Origin: Rhodospirillales bacterium | Lineage (GTDB): Bacteria; Pseudomonadota; Alphaproteobacteria; Rhodospirillales; JABHCV01 | Assembly (NCBI GenBank): GCA_016776705.1 | Contig: JADHSW010000009.1 | Coordinates: 1 to 26,706 of the forward strand | Direction: 5' to 3' | DNA length: 26,706 nt | Part shown: positions 14,988 to 22,884 of the stretch, one piece after another | How positions within the stretch are numbered: the stretch's first letter is position 1 | How the letters are laid out: the number at the start of each line of letters is the position of its first letter | Position numbers and translations under genes: made by a program | Notes under the pieces: model-generated | Database searches by the model: none | Told to the model about the DNA's origin: nothing | What the model saw: the letters and a program-made list of their open reading frames with translations, nothing else

Positions 14988-16916
14988 TTACCCTTCTGAG
15001 TGGAACCAGTCATAGATTTTCTTGGCCATTGCGCCACTGATTCCTTCAACGGCCTCAAGATCAGTCAATCCGGCCCCTTCAACGGACGGCGCCGAGCCAA
15101 AATGATGAAGCAGAGCCTTTTTTCTGTTCGGTCCGATGCCCGGAACGCCGTCCAGACTGGACTTTGAAATGGCCCTGCCTCTTTTCTGGCGATGGAAGCC
15201 GATGGCGAAACGGTGTGCTTCATCGCGTAGGCGTTGCAGAAAATACAGTACAGGATCGCGCGGTGGAAGGCTGATCGGTTCACGACCCGCCAGGAATATG
15301 CGTTCGCGCCCCGCATTGCGGTCTACTCCCTTGGCAATGGCGGCGACAACCACATCTTCAATGCCCAATTCCTCAAGCACTTTCAGGGTAACACTCAATT
15401 GACCGGCCCCGCCATCAATCAGCACCAGATCGGGCCATTGACCCCGTTCCCTGTCAGGGTCCTCTTTCAGGGCGCGTGAGAAACGGCGACTCAGGACCTC
15501 TTGCATCATGGCATAATCGTCACCGGGGGCGGTATCGGGGTTTTTGATGGTGAACTTGCGATAGGCATTCTTCATCATCCCGTCCGGCCCGGCGACAATC
15601 ATGCCGCCAATGGCCTTGGTGCCGGAAATATGGCTGTTATCGTATACTTCGATCCTTTCAGGCGCGGCCTCAAGGTCCAGAGCTTCAGCAAGACCTTCAA
15701 GAAGGCGGCGCTGCGAGGCGCTTTCTGATAACCGGCGACCCAGTGCTTCACGGGCATTGTTCAGGGCATGTTCAACAAGGTTCAGTTTGTCCCCGCGCAT
15801 GGGACAAGTAACAGAAACCTTTCGCCCGGCCTTCACCCCCAGGGCATCGGCAATCAGTGACTGGTTTGGCAAACGCTGAGACATCAGCAAAAGACGGGGC
15901 GGCTCTTTATTGTCGTAAAACTGGCCGATAAAAGCCTCAAGAACCTGAGATTCATCTTCATCCTTGGCATGGGACGGATAGTAAGCGCGGTTGCCAAAAT
16001 TGCGCCCACCGCGAAAGAAGAAGACCTCGATACACGTTTGCCCACCGGCCTGATAGGCGGCGATGACATCGGCATCGCCAACACCGGCCAGGTTGATCCC
16101 CTGATGGGCCTGAACACGGGTCAGGGCCCGAATGCGGTCTCGATATCCTGCCGCCTGTTCATAATCAAGATCATCACTGGCCTTTTGCATGCGTTTTGCC
16201 AGTTCACGCTGAATTTTTTGACTTTCCCCTGTCAGAAAGGCACGGGCTTCCGAAACCAGTTCCCCATATTCGGCCTCGTCCACACGCTCAACGCAAGGCG
16301 CCGAGCAACGCTTGATCTGGTACAGCAGGCAAGGCCGGGTGCGGTTGCCAAAAACACTGTCCGAACAGGTGCGCAAGAAAAAGGCCCGCTGCAGGATTGT
16401 CAAAGTCTCGTTAACGGCGCCCACGGACGCAAAAGGACCAAAATATTCTCCCTGTCGGCTTTCCGCTCCCCTGTGTTTCAATACCTGGGGAAAAGGGTGG
16501 CCACTTGTGAGCAGAATTTTCGGAAACGATTTATCGTCACGTAGAAGAATATTGTAACGCGGTTTGTAGCGTTTGATCAGATTGGCCTCAAGCAGCAGGG
16601 CTTCGGCTTCCGTATGGGTAGTGACGAATTCCATTGTCGCGGTCTCGCCAACCATCCGGCGTAGGCGGGTCGATTGACGATTAAGATTGGTGTAACTGGC
16701 GACGCGTTTCTTTAAATTTTTGGCTTTGCCAACGTAAAGAACATCCCCCCCGGCATTGATCATTCTGTAAACACCCGGCGACCCATCAAGCGTGCGTAAA
16801 TGGGCTTCGATGATGTCAACGCCAGTAGGTAAATTCCCGGATTCAGGGTGAGCGCCCAGCACTCCTTTGTTCTGGGACGATTTTTCAATTTTCTCGTTGG
16901 TTTTTTTATTCACCAT
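14988..16916 (-). CDS. uvrC: Excinuclease ABC subunit UvrC
   Basis: This 642-residue nucleotide excision repair nuclease makes both incisions around a lesion after UvrAB loading. Domain order: N-terminal GIY-YIG nuclease (GVY at 48-50, YVGKAK at 61-66), a Cys-rich region with CLLYQIKRCSAPCV, a UVR motif (DLDYEQAAGYRDRI), the RNase H-like domain (IEVYDNSHISG, DLVLIDGGAGQL) and C-terminal tandem helix-hairpin-helix (DGVPGIGPNRKKALLHHFGS; LEAVEGISGAMAKKI). The ATG at 16916 is used; a TTG 4 codons upstream is possible. No clear ribosome binding site is visible. It heads the long minus-strand run. Confidence 0.96.
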   Translation of the reverse strand: MVNKKTNEKIEKSSQNKGVLGAHPESGNLPTGVDIIEAHLRTLDGSPGVYRMINAGGDVLYVGKAKNLKKRVASYTNLNRQSTRLRRMVGETATMEFVTTHTEAEALLLEANLIKRYKPRYNILLRDDKSFPKILLTSGHPFPQVLKHRGAESRQGEYFGPFASVGAVNETLTILQRAFFLRTCSDSVFGNRTRPCLLYQIKRCSAPCVERVDEAEYGELVSEARAFLTGESQKIQRELAKRMQKASDDLDYEQAAGYRDRIRALTRVQAHQGINLAGVGDADVIAAYQAGGQTCIEVFFFRGGRNFGNRAYYPSHAKDEDESQVLEAFIGQFYDNKEPPRLLLMSQRLPNQSLIADALGVKAGRKVSVTCPMRGDKLNLVEHALNNAREALGRRLSESASQRRLLEGLAEALDLEAAPERIEVYDNSHISGTKAIGGMIVAGPDGMMKNAYRKFTIKNPDTAPGDDYAMMQEVLSRRFSRALKEDPDRERGQWPDLVLIDGGAGQLSVTLKVLEELGIEDVVVAAIAKGVDRNAGRERIFLAGREPISLPPRDPVLYFLQRLRDEAHRFAIGFHRQKRGRAISKSSLDGVPGIGPNRKKALLHHFGSAPSVEGAGLTDLEAVEGISGAMAKKIYDWFHSEG

Positions 16917-17301
16917 TGGAGCAGCCAATTGTATAAATCCGACATATAAATCTCATAGAACTACAAAATTCACAGTTTCGTGAGAACTATCCACGACTCC
17001 TGTGGATAACGTTGTGGATAAACACCCCTTTAAAGGAAAGATTCTAGTTAATCCATAGAGTCCTGCATTTTGCACAAAAAATGGGCATTGGAGTAAGTAT
17101 TTGTTTTTAAACGTTTATTTTAAAATCAAGTCCAGATTGGACATTCCACGGCATTTTATTAAAAGTATTCCTATTGAAACGATACAATCCACCTCCCTGT
17201 GCACAACTCGTTATGTAATGGTGCAATGAATCCATCTATTGCAATGGGTTGCAGGGATTCCCCGAGTCGAAGCCACAGCTTTAGGACTAACTTAATTGGT
17301 G
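16917..17301. other. AT-rich non-coding gap between folB and uvrC
   Basis: This 385-nt gap without a credible gene holds the likely uvrC promoter region. Its left part carries the DnaA-box cluster at 16987-17021. Further features are an A/T-rich stretch (17098-17126) containing the perfect palindrome TAAACGTTTA (17108-17117) and scattered partial DnaA-box matches at 17049-17057 and 17199-17207. No LexA box, CtrA site with the usual 7-nt spacing, or tRNA was found. Confidence 0.6.
16987..17021. promoter_or_regulatory. Cluster of DnaA boxes (two exact, one partial)
   Basis: TGTGGATAA occurs exactly at 17001-17009 and 17013-17021 (the complement of TTATCCACA), with start points 12 nt apart. A third, inverted 7/9 match (CTATCCACG) is at 16987-16995. 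Two perfect boxes so close together are unlikely by chance and indicate a DnaA binding region: either DnaA control of uvrC or part of a replication origin. Confidence 0.6.
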
Positions 17302-17727
17302 TCAGGTCTCGGGATTAAAGCGTTCGATTTCGACACCGACACTCACCGCATCTTTTAGGATGTCGAGCTTTTCGATGCGAACCCGTGCGGAGCGGACACG
17401 CTTGTCGTTCAGGCACAGGGCGGCGACGTCTTCGGCCAGGGTTTCGACAAGGTTGACATGTTCTCGCGAAATAAGATCACGAACGCCTGTTGTCAGCTCC
17501 TCGTAACAAACCACATTGGCCAAATTGTCATCCAGATTGCCGTTGGTTTCCCCCTCGCGGACGGCGAGGTCAAGGTTGATGCGAACCCGCTGCAGGGCTT
17601 CGCGTTCAAACTGGTGAACGCCAATCGAACATTCAAGAACCAGATCACGCACAAAAACATGCCGAATGGCCGCGCGTGCATCTGCAATATTCAGCGGTTG
17701 TACAAGTCCCATTTGACTACCAGTCAT
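17302..17727 (-). CDS. folB: Dihydroneopterin aldolase FolB
   Basis: This 141-residue folate-pathway enzyme cleaves dihydroneopterin to 6-hydroxymethyl-dihydropterin and glycolaldehyde. Matching features are VFVRDLVLECSIGVHQFER (24-42), VRINLDLAV, a central VCYEELT block and the C-terminal LVETLAEDVA with ARVRIEKLDIL strands. It starts 19 nt after the SDR gene stop and probably shares its transcript. GAGGG lies just upstream of the ATG. The pairing with a pterin-reductase-like SDR fits a shared pterin role. Confidence 0.9.
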   Translation of the reverse strand: MTGSQMGLVQPLNIADARAAIRHVFVRDLVLECSIGVHQFEREALQRVRINLDLAVREGETNGNLDDNLANVVCYEELTTGVRDLISREHVNLVETLAEDVAALCLNDKRVRSARVRIEKLDILKDAVSVGVEIERFNPET

Positions 17728-17746
17728 ACGTCGCCCTCATCTTTCA

Positions 17747-18517
17747 CTACTCCATTGCCCCGCCTGCGGGCTGTTCGTGCGACCAGCCCATGTGTTGACC
17801 ACCATCAAGGACGATCATCTGGCCGGTCATGGAAGGTGCATCAAGGATAAACCTTACAGCGTCGACTATTTCCCCTAACGTAACGTTGCGCCTCAACGGA
17901 AGCGACGACCATTGTTTGATAAACGCCTCTTCGGTCTGTCTGGAACTTGGCAGCGCCGGCCCCGGCCCGATGGCATTTACCCGAACATTGGGCGCCAAAG
18001 CCATGGCCAGGGTTTGTGTCAAAGTCCATAAACCAGCCTTGCTTAACGTATATGTAAGGAAATGCGGGGTCAGATTCCACACCCGCTGATCAACAATGTT
18101 GACGACATTACCCTCAAGACCCGCCGGCAATTGCTCCACAAATGACTGTGTCAGAACAAAGGGTGAGCGCAGATTAACCTGCATATGAGCGTCCCACGAT
18201 TCAAGGGTCGCAGTTTCAGCTGAATCTTCTTCAAAAAGGGAGGCGTTGTTTATCAGGCATGATATGGGACCTGTCTTTTCGACGGTCCGTGCAATCAGAC
18301 TACTGGCCTGTTCTTCATCATTCAAATCGGCCTGAACCGTCACTGCTTCACCGCCACTGTCGCAAATTCTTTGCGCCAGATCTACCGCTTCATTTTTCGA
18401 CCTGCCGAAATGTAGCGCCACCCGCCATCCATCCGTTGCCATGCCAAGGGCAATGGCCGCGCCAATACGTTTGGCGGCTCCTGTAATCAGAACGGTATTC
18501 TTATATGCGTCAGGCAT
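17747..18517 (-). CDS. SDR family oxidoreductase, pteridine reductase/FolM-like
   Basis: This 256-residue short-chain dehydrogenase/reductase has an N-terminal NAD(P)-binding motif, ITGAAKRIGAAIA (11-23). The RIG form and the basic residues suit NADPH and resemble PTR1/FolM. LINNAS (88-93) follows. The usual catalytic Ser is replaced by D143 (NIVDQR), with Y156 and K160 (YTLSK). An Asp-Tyr-Lys triad is characteristic of PTR1 and FolM, which reduce dihydrobiopterin, dihydromonapterin or dihydrofolate. Adjacency to folB supports a pterin/folate role. The exact substrate is inferred, so no symbol is given. Confidence 0.82.
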   Translation of the reverse strand: MPDAYKNTVLITGAAKRIGAAIALGMATDGWRVALHFGRSKNEAVDLAQRICDSGGEAVTVQADLNDEEQASSLIARTVEKTGPISCLINNASLFEEDSAETATLESWDAHMQVNLRSPFVLTQSFVEQLPAGLEGNVVNIVDQRVWNLTPHFLTYTLSKAGLWTLTQTLAMALAPNVRVNAIGPGPALPSSRQTEEAFIKQWSSLPLRRNVTLGEIVDAVRFILDAPSMTGQMIVLDGGQHMGWSHEQPAGGAME

Positions 18518-18569
18518 GGCGGGACTTTGCGCGATCAGCGAAGGTGATTCAAGGATTCGTTTTTGATTT

Positions 18570-19544
18570 TCAGCCGAAAACAGCCATCAGCGCATGCACG
18601 CCATATGCCTGTGCGGCGATATACGCCGCATACCCAATTAAAAATGATGCGGCAACCGAACGGCTTAATCGCCAACCGCCAATAAAATAAGGCAAAATCA
18701 GCACCGTGACCCCCAACATCAACCACAGGTCAAAATCCAGGACCTGCTGGGGAACCGCAAGGGGTGTCACCACGGATACCATGCCAACAACCGCAAGGAT
18801 GTTGAAAAGATTGGACCCGACCACATTGCCAAGGGCGACATCGGTATGCCCACGCAAGGCGGCGACAACGGACGCGGCCAATTCAGGCAATGAGGTGCCA
18901 ATGGCGAGGATGGTCAAGCCAATGACCTCTTCAGCGACACCATGCGTGCGTGCGACATCGACGCCGCCTTCGACCAGCATATCGGCGCCAAAAATGAGGC
19001 CCGCCAATCCGGCCAGTATGGCCATCCAGATCAAAGGCAAACTTTTAAGGCCTTCAAATTCCTTCACTTCCTCTAAATGGGTTTCGGCGCTGAAGTCGTC
19101 ATCATGGGACTCCCGCCAATAGGATCGCACAAGGAATATTGCTAACAGGGTGAGCATAACACCCCCTTGCCAGGCCACGATTGTGCCCATCCAGCAAAAC
19201 CAGCCAAACAAAAGGGAACTACCCAACAGCATCATGCCATCACGCATTAGCGTATAGGGCTTGATGGATATGGGTTTCAACAATGCTGCAGCACCGATGA
19301 TCAGAAGCATGTTCGCCATGTTGGACCCGATGACATTGCCCAGGGCCATCGCCGATGACCCGGCAAGCGCCGCATCCAGACTGACCAGAAGCTCAGGTGC
19401 AGATGTGCCGAAGGCAATAATCGTCATGCCGATAACAAGAGGAGAAATATCCATCCTGCGGGCAAGGCCAACTGCGCCGCGTACGAGAATATCGGCACTG
19501 CCCAAAAGGAAGATGAAGCCGAGCAGTACATTCAGATATATCAT
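18570..19544 (-). CDS. Calcium/sodium antiporter (CaCA family, YrbG-like)
   Basis: This 324-residue inner-membrane exchanger has about ten hydrophobic helices and the two inverted alpha-repeats of the CaCA family: AFGTSAPELLVSLDAAL with ALGNVIGSNMANMLLIIG (44-84), and AIGTSLPELAASVVAAL with ALGNVVGSNLFNILAVVG (214-254). The conserved Glu of each GTS-PEL motif binds the cation. A central acidic cytoplasmic loop (about 141-168) separates the halves. The ATG at 19544 is chosen because the first helix begins directly after it and it falls 4 nt past the rppH stop; an in-frame ATG at 19622 would overlap rppH. Confidence 0.92.
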   Translation of the reverse strand: MIYLNVLLGFIFLLGSADILVRGAVGLARRMDISPLVIGMTIIAFGTSAPELLVSLDAALAGSSAMALGNVIGSNMANMLLIIGAAALLKPISIKPYTLMRDGMMLLGSSLLFGWFCWMGTIVAWQGGVMLTLLAIFLVRSYWRESHDDDFSAETHLEEVKEFEGLKSLPLIWMAILAGLAGLIFGADMLVEGGVDVARTHGVAEEVIGLTILAIGTSLPELAASVVAALRGHTDVALGNVVGSNLFNILAVVGMVSVVTPLAVPQQVLDFDLWLMLGVTVLILPYFIGGWRLSRSVAASFLIGYAAYIAAQAYGVHALMAVFG

Positions 19545-19548
19545 GCGA

Positions 19549-20043
19549 TTATCGAGAACCTTCAACAAGAGTGCGGAATTCGGCGACAATATCCGCATAG
19601 AGGGTCTGTTTAAAGGGAACAATTAAATCGACAATTTCGTCGATACCGACCCACCGCCAATCGCTGAATTCCGGGCTGCCGTGGGCTTCCAGATTGATAT
19701 CCTTATCAACGCCCAAAAACCTGATCAGGAACCATTTTTGTCGCTGGCCGCGATATTTTCCGCCCCACAGTTTACCAATAAGATCTTTGGGCAGATCATA
19801 ATTCCGCCAGTTTGCGCTTTCGGCGATAATTTCCACCTTGTCGATACCGGTTTCTTCCCGCAACTCACGAAGGACCGCCTTTGAGGTATCTTCCCCATCA
19901 TCAATACCGCCCTGGGGCATCTGCCATGCATTTCCCGGGGTATCGATGCGCCTGGCTACAAAAACCTTACCCTCGTTATTGATCAACATGGCGCCAGCAC
20001 ATGGACGATAGGGTAATTTTTCTTTTTTTAATTCATTTTTCAT
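19549..20043 (-). CDS. rppH: RNA pyrophosphohydrolase RppH (Nudix)
   Basis: This 164-residue Nudix hydrolase removes pyrophosphate from the 5' end of triphosphorylated mRNA, starting decay, and also acts on dinucleoside polyphosphates (IalA/NudH type). YRPCAGAMLIN (12-22) and WQMPQGGIDDGED lead into the complete Nudix box (about 45-67, ending RELREETGI). YDLPKDLIG, YRGQRQKWFLIRF and EFSDWRWVG are typical of RppH. The start overlaps the preceding stop by 4 nt (ATGA). Length is normal. Confidence 0.93.
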   Translation of the reverse strand: MKNELKKEKLPYRPCAGAMLINNEGKVFVARRIDTPGNAWQMPQGGIDDGEDTSKAVLRELREETGIDKVEIIAESANWRNYDLPKDLIGKLWGGKYRGQRQKWFLIRFLGVDKDINLEAHGSPEFSDWRWVGIDEIVDLIVPFKQTLYADIVAEFRTLVEGSR

Positions 20044-21545
20044 TGCAGGAACTGCTTGTCAGCCAACGCCGATAAAGGCGCCAATACGAAGTTCTTGGCC
20101 TCAAGCCCCGCCGCCCAGACCGCAATGCGTTCAATGGACGAAGGATAGGCCTCTGCTATGGCGACTGCGGCTGGCTGGTTGTTCAATATGCCTTCCAGTT
20201 CCGCTAATTGCGTATCAATGGCATCCCTGGTCGGAATGGTATCGATAACCAAATCGGTAAGCGCCCGGGGCAGGCCAATTTCAGTCGCTATTTTAGGTCC
20301 CAGGGATTCCTCGTTAATGCCGCCTTCCAGGAACATCAATCCGCGCCCACGAATTTCTTCAAGAAAAGCCCTAACATGTTCGTCTGATGTATTGAATTTC
20401 GACCCCATAACCGTCATCACGCCCATATAGCCATTCATACGACTGAGGACATATTCCAACCGCAGGCGATTTTCTTCCGCAGCGTTTGTCGTCATCAATC
20501 CCTGGGGACCAGGATCATCATTCGGGAAAGTCGCCGGTTCCAGCGGCATCATAATCATTACTTCATGACCGGCGGCGCGTGCCTTCGCCGACCAGTCAAG
20601 CAATCCCGGGGCATAGGGATCAAAAGCCAGGGTAACGTTGCCCGGCAAAAGACGAATTGCCGCATCGGTCGCAGCTTCGCTTTGCCCCAGACCACTGATT
20701 ACAATGGCGATGCGGGGACGGGCATCCTGATTCTCAAACGGCTTGGCGTATGCCTGCCAAACCATTTTCCCGCTCTGTGCTATCTTTGGAAGCGGGCCTT
20801 GCGGGCTATCTTCGATCAAAGTTGGGTCAATCTCGAAACTCAAAGGGCTAAGAGGACCTGTCGGTTGAGCAACAGAGGCGAAAACAGAGGGCACCATTAC
20901 GGGCACAACAATTCCGGCGCCCGGGCCGACGACGCCCTTGGCAATGGCGTTCAGGGAGGTTCCGCCCGTAGTATTTGGCGCGGGAGCAATATCCAGGGCA
21001 ACCTTGGGGATTTTCGAAAGTTCTTCAGCGGCTTTTTCTTCTTCGTTGCCGCCTGACATTACCAACCACGAAAGCCCTCCAATTAGCAGGAGCGCAGTCG
21101 CTGCCCCCCCGCCAATGACCATCATCTTGCGTTTAGGATTGCCATCAAGCTGCTTCTTAAACTCGATGAGTTTAGATTTTAGGCCCGCTTTTTTTTCATC
21201 CCCGTCATCATCGTCGTCTTCGTCATCATCTCCGAAGTCGATATCTTCGATCTCTTCACCAGGATCGGAAGCGGCGGCAACATTACCTTCATTGGCACCG
21301 CTATCCTCATCTTCCATGGCGGGCGACGTCTCATCAGCAAAGGGCTCACTGGCGGGCGAGGCTTCGGCATCATGTTCGTCATCTTCACCGGCAGGTGATT
21401 CTGGCGCGTCTCCTAAAGATGCATCAGGATCGCCTTCGAAATCGGAAGGATCGAAGTCAAAATCGTCGTCATCATCATCTTCATCGGTTTTTTTCTTGCC
21501 GAACTTCGGAAGTTTGATGCTGGGTAGTTTGAAGGGAAGTTTCAA
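20040..21545 (-). CDS. Divergent polysaccharide deacetylase (YibQ-like) with a long acidic N-terminal region
   Basis: This protein of about 501 residues has an N-terminal basic KLP-repeat segment (LKLPFKLPSIKLPKFGKKK), a highly acidic low-complexity stretch with Asp/Glu runs (about 21-117), one transmembrane helix (about 141-164) and a periplasmic divergent polysaccharide deacetylase domain starting near RIAIVISGLGQS (about 278). YibQ-type proteins are usually encoded next to EnvC and CtpA and are thought to act on the cell envelope; their activity is not established. The start is taken as TTG at 21545, because AGGAAAG lies 7 nt upstream and it avoids overlap with ctpA; TTG at 21608 is the alternative. 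It overlaps rppH by 4 nt. Confidence 0.82.
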   Translation of the reverse strand: MKLPFKLPSIKLPKFGKKKTDEDDDDDDFDFDPSDFEGDPDASLGDAPESPAGEDDEHDAEASPASEPFADETSPAMEDEDSGANEGNVAAASDPGEEIEDIDFGDDDEDDDDDGDEKKAGLKSKLIEFKKQLDGNPKRKMMVIGGGAATALLLIGGLSWLVMSGGNEEEKAAEELSKIPKVALDIAPAPNTTGGTSLNAIAKGVVGPGAGIVVPVMVPSVFASVAQPTGPLSPLSFEIDPTLIEDSPQGPLPKIAQSGKMVWQAYAKPFENQDARPRIAIVISGLGQSEAATDAAIRLLPGNVTLAFDPYAPGLLDWSAKARAAGHEVMIMMPLEPATFPNDDPGPQGLMTTNAAEENRLRLEYVLSRMNGYMGVMTVMGSKFNTSDEHVRAFLEEIRGRGLMFLEGGINEESLGPKIATEIGLPRALTDLVIDTIPTRDAIDTQLAELEGILNNQPAAVAIAEAYPSSIERIAVWAAGLEAKNFVLAPLSALADKQFLQ

Positions 21546-21570
21546 TTTGCCACTTTCCTGTCCCCTGTCA

Positions 21571-22884
21571 TCACTGGCCGAGGGCGACCTTGCCCGAGAA
21601 CATTGCAACGCCCCGTATCAGATCAAGAGCCCGGTCAAGCTGATAGTCCCGGGCCTTGTTTTCATCCGGTTTTACGGGCTTTGGCTTGTTCTCTTCCTTG
21701 GCATCATTGTCGTTGCCATTGTCCAGCGCCCCACGCAAGTCGGATTCGCGGGTCGTTCTGGACAAGGAAATCGACTCAATCTTCGCCAATTCAACAATAA
21801 TGTCCGGCTCAATACCAACTGCCTGAATAGAGCGCCCTGACGGTGTGTAATAACGGGACGTCGTCAAACGCATGGCACCCTGCTGGGAAAGTGGAATGAT
21901 GGTCTGCACGGACCCCTTGCCGAAAGATTTTGTCCCCAACAAAATGGCCCGGCTATGGTCTTGCAGGGCGCCAGCGACAATCTCAGAAGCCGAGGCAGAA
22001 CCCCCATTGATCAGCACCACCAGGGGCAAGCCCTTGATCAAATCACCTGAACGGGCGTTATAGCGGGATGTTTCTTCGGGTCGGCGGGAGCGTGTCGAAA
22101 CAATTTCACCCCTCTCCATGAAAATATCCGAGATCGAAACCGCCTGATCGAGCAATCCGCCGGGATTGTTTCGCAAATCGAGTATAACGCCCTGCAGCTG
22201 ATCGCCAACTTCTTCATAGAACCCTGCTATGGCTTTCCTGGCCCCGTCAGTGGCCTGGGCGCTGAACGAGGTAATGCGCAGATACCCCACATTGCCTTCC
22301 ATGCGTGAGCGAACGGAGCGAATGTTGACAATGGCGCGGGTAATCGTCACGTCAAAATCATCGACCCCTTCACGACGGACGGTCAGCTTGATGTCAGTAC
22401 CGACCTTACCACGCATTTTTTCAACCGCTTGCTGCAAGGTCAGGCCAAGCACGGGTTCGTTGTCCAGATGTGTAACGAGGTCCCCGGATTCAATTCCGGC
22501 GCGGTGGGCGGGTGTATCGTCAATAGGTGAGACGACTTTGACCAGTCCGTTTTCCATGGTCACTTCAATTCCCAGACCGCCGAATTTTCCGCGGGTCTGG
22601 ACCTGCATGTCTTTGTAATTTTTTTTGTTCATGAAGCTGGAATGAGGATCAAGGGATGACAGCATGCCGCCAATTGCGGCTTCAATCAGTTCCTCGTCGG
22701 TCAACTCTTCAACATAATCAGCGCGGACACGCTCAAAGACATCACCAAACAGCCTGAGCAGGCGATAGGTCTCTTCTTCGCTGTCCTGCTTTTCCTGGGC
22801 CATGCCGCCCGACGGCAATGATATCGCCATGACTGGTACAACGAAAATCGCCAGAGCGATGAGGTGGAGCAATCGATTTTTCAT
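21571..22884 (-). CDS. ctpA: Carboxyl-terminal processing protease CtpA (S41 family)
   Basis: This 437-residue exported serine protease cleaves near the C termini of envelope proteins. It has a signal peptide (1-29), an N-terminal helical region with SSLDPHSSFM (76-85), a PDZ domain (about 95-175, with GGLGIEV) and a catalytic core with ILDLRNNPGGLL (234-245). The Ser-Lys dyad is S298 (GGSASASEI) and K323 (SFGKGSVQ), spaced 25 residues apart as in the plant D1 protease. A charged, repeat-poor C-terminal tail (about 385-425) follows the core. It overlaps envC by 4 nt. Confidence 0.94.
   Translation of the reverse strand: MKNRLLHLIALAIFVVPVMAISLPSGGMAQEKQDSEEETYRLLRLFGDVFERVRADYVEELTDEELIEAAIGGMLSSLDPHSSFMNKKNYKDMQVQTRGKFGGLGIEVTMENGLVKVVSPIDDTPAHRAGIESGDLVTHLDNEPVLGLTLQQAVEKMRGKVGTDIKLTVRREGVDDFDVTITRAIVNIRSVRSRMEGNVGYLRITSFSAQATDGARKAIAGFYEEVGDQLQGVILDLRNNPGGLLDQAVSISDIFMERGEIVSTRSRRPEETSRYNARSGDLIKGLPLVVLINGGSASASEIVAGALQDHSRAILLGTKSFGKGSVQTIIPLSQQGAMRLTTSRYYTPSGRSIQAVGIEPDIIVELAKIESISLSRTTRESDLRGALDNGNDNDAKEENKPKPVKPDENKARDYQLDRALDLIRGVAMFSGKVALGQ

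Noticed and set aside
16917..17000. LexA (SOS) box upstream of uvrC
   Set aside because: Two GTTC elements occur on the minus strand but 26 nt apart, not at the GTTC-N7-GTTC spacing used in alphaproteobacteria.
17030..17125. CtrA binding sites (TTAA-N7-TTAA) in the folB-uvrC gap
   Set aside because: TTAA tetramers are present but with 14- and 9-nt spacers, so none fits the site and they are expected in AT-rich DNA.
20938..21840. Plus-strand open frame with long serine runs
   Set aside because: The serine runs are the complement of Asp/Glu codon runs in the YibQ-like protein; it is a shadow of that acidic region.
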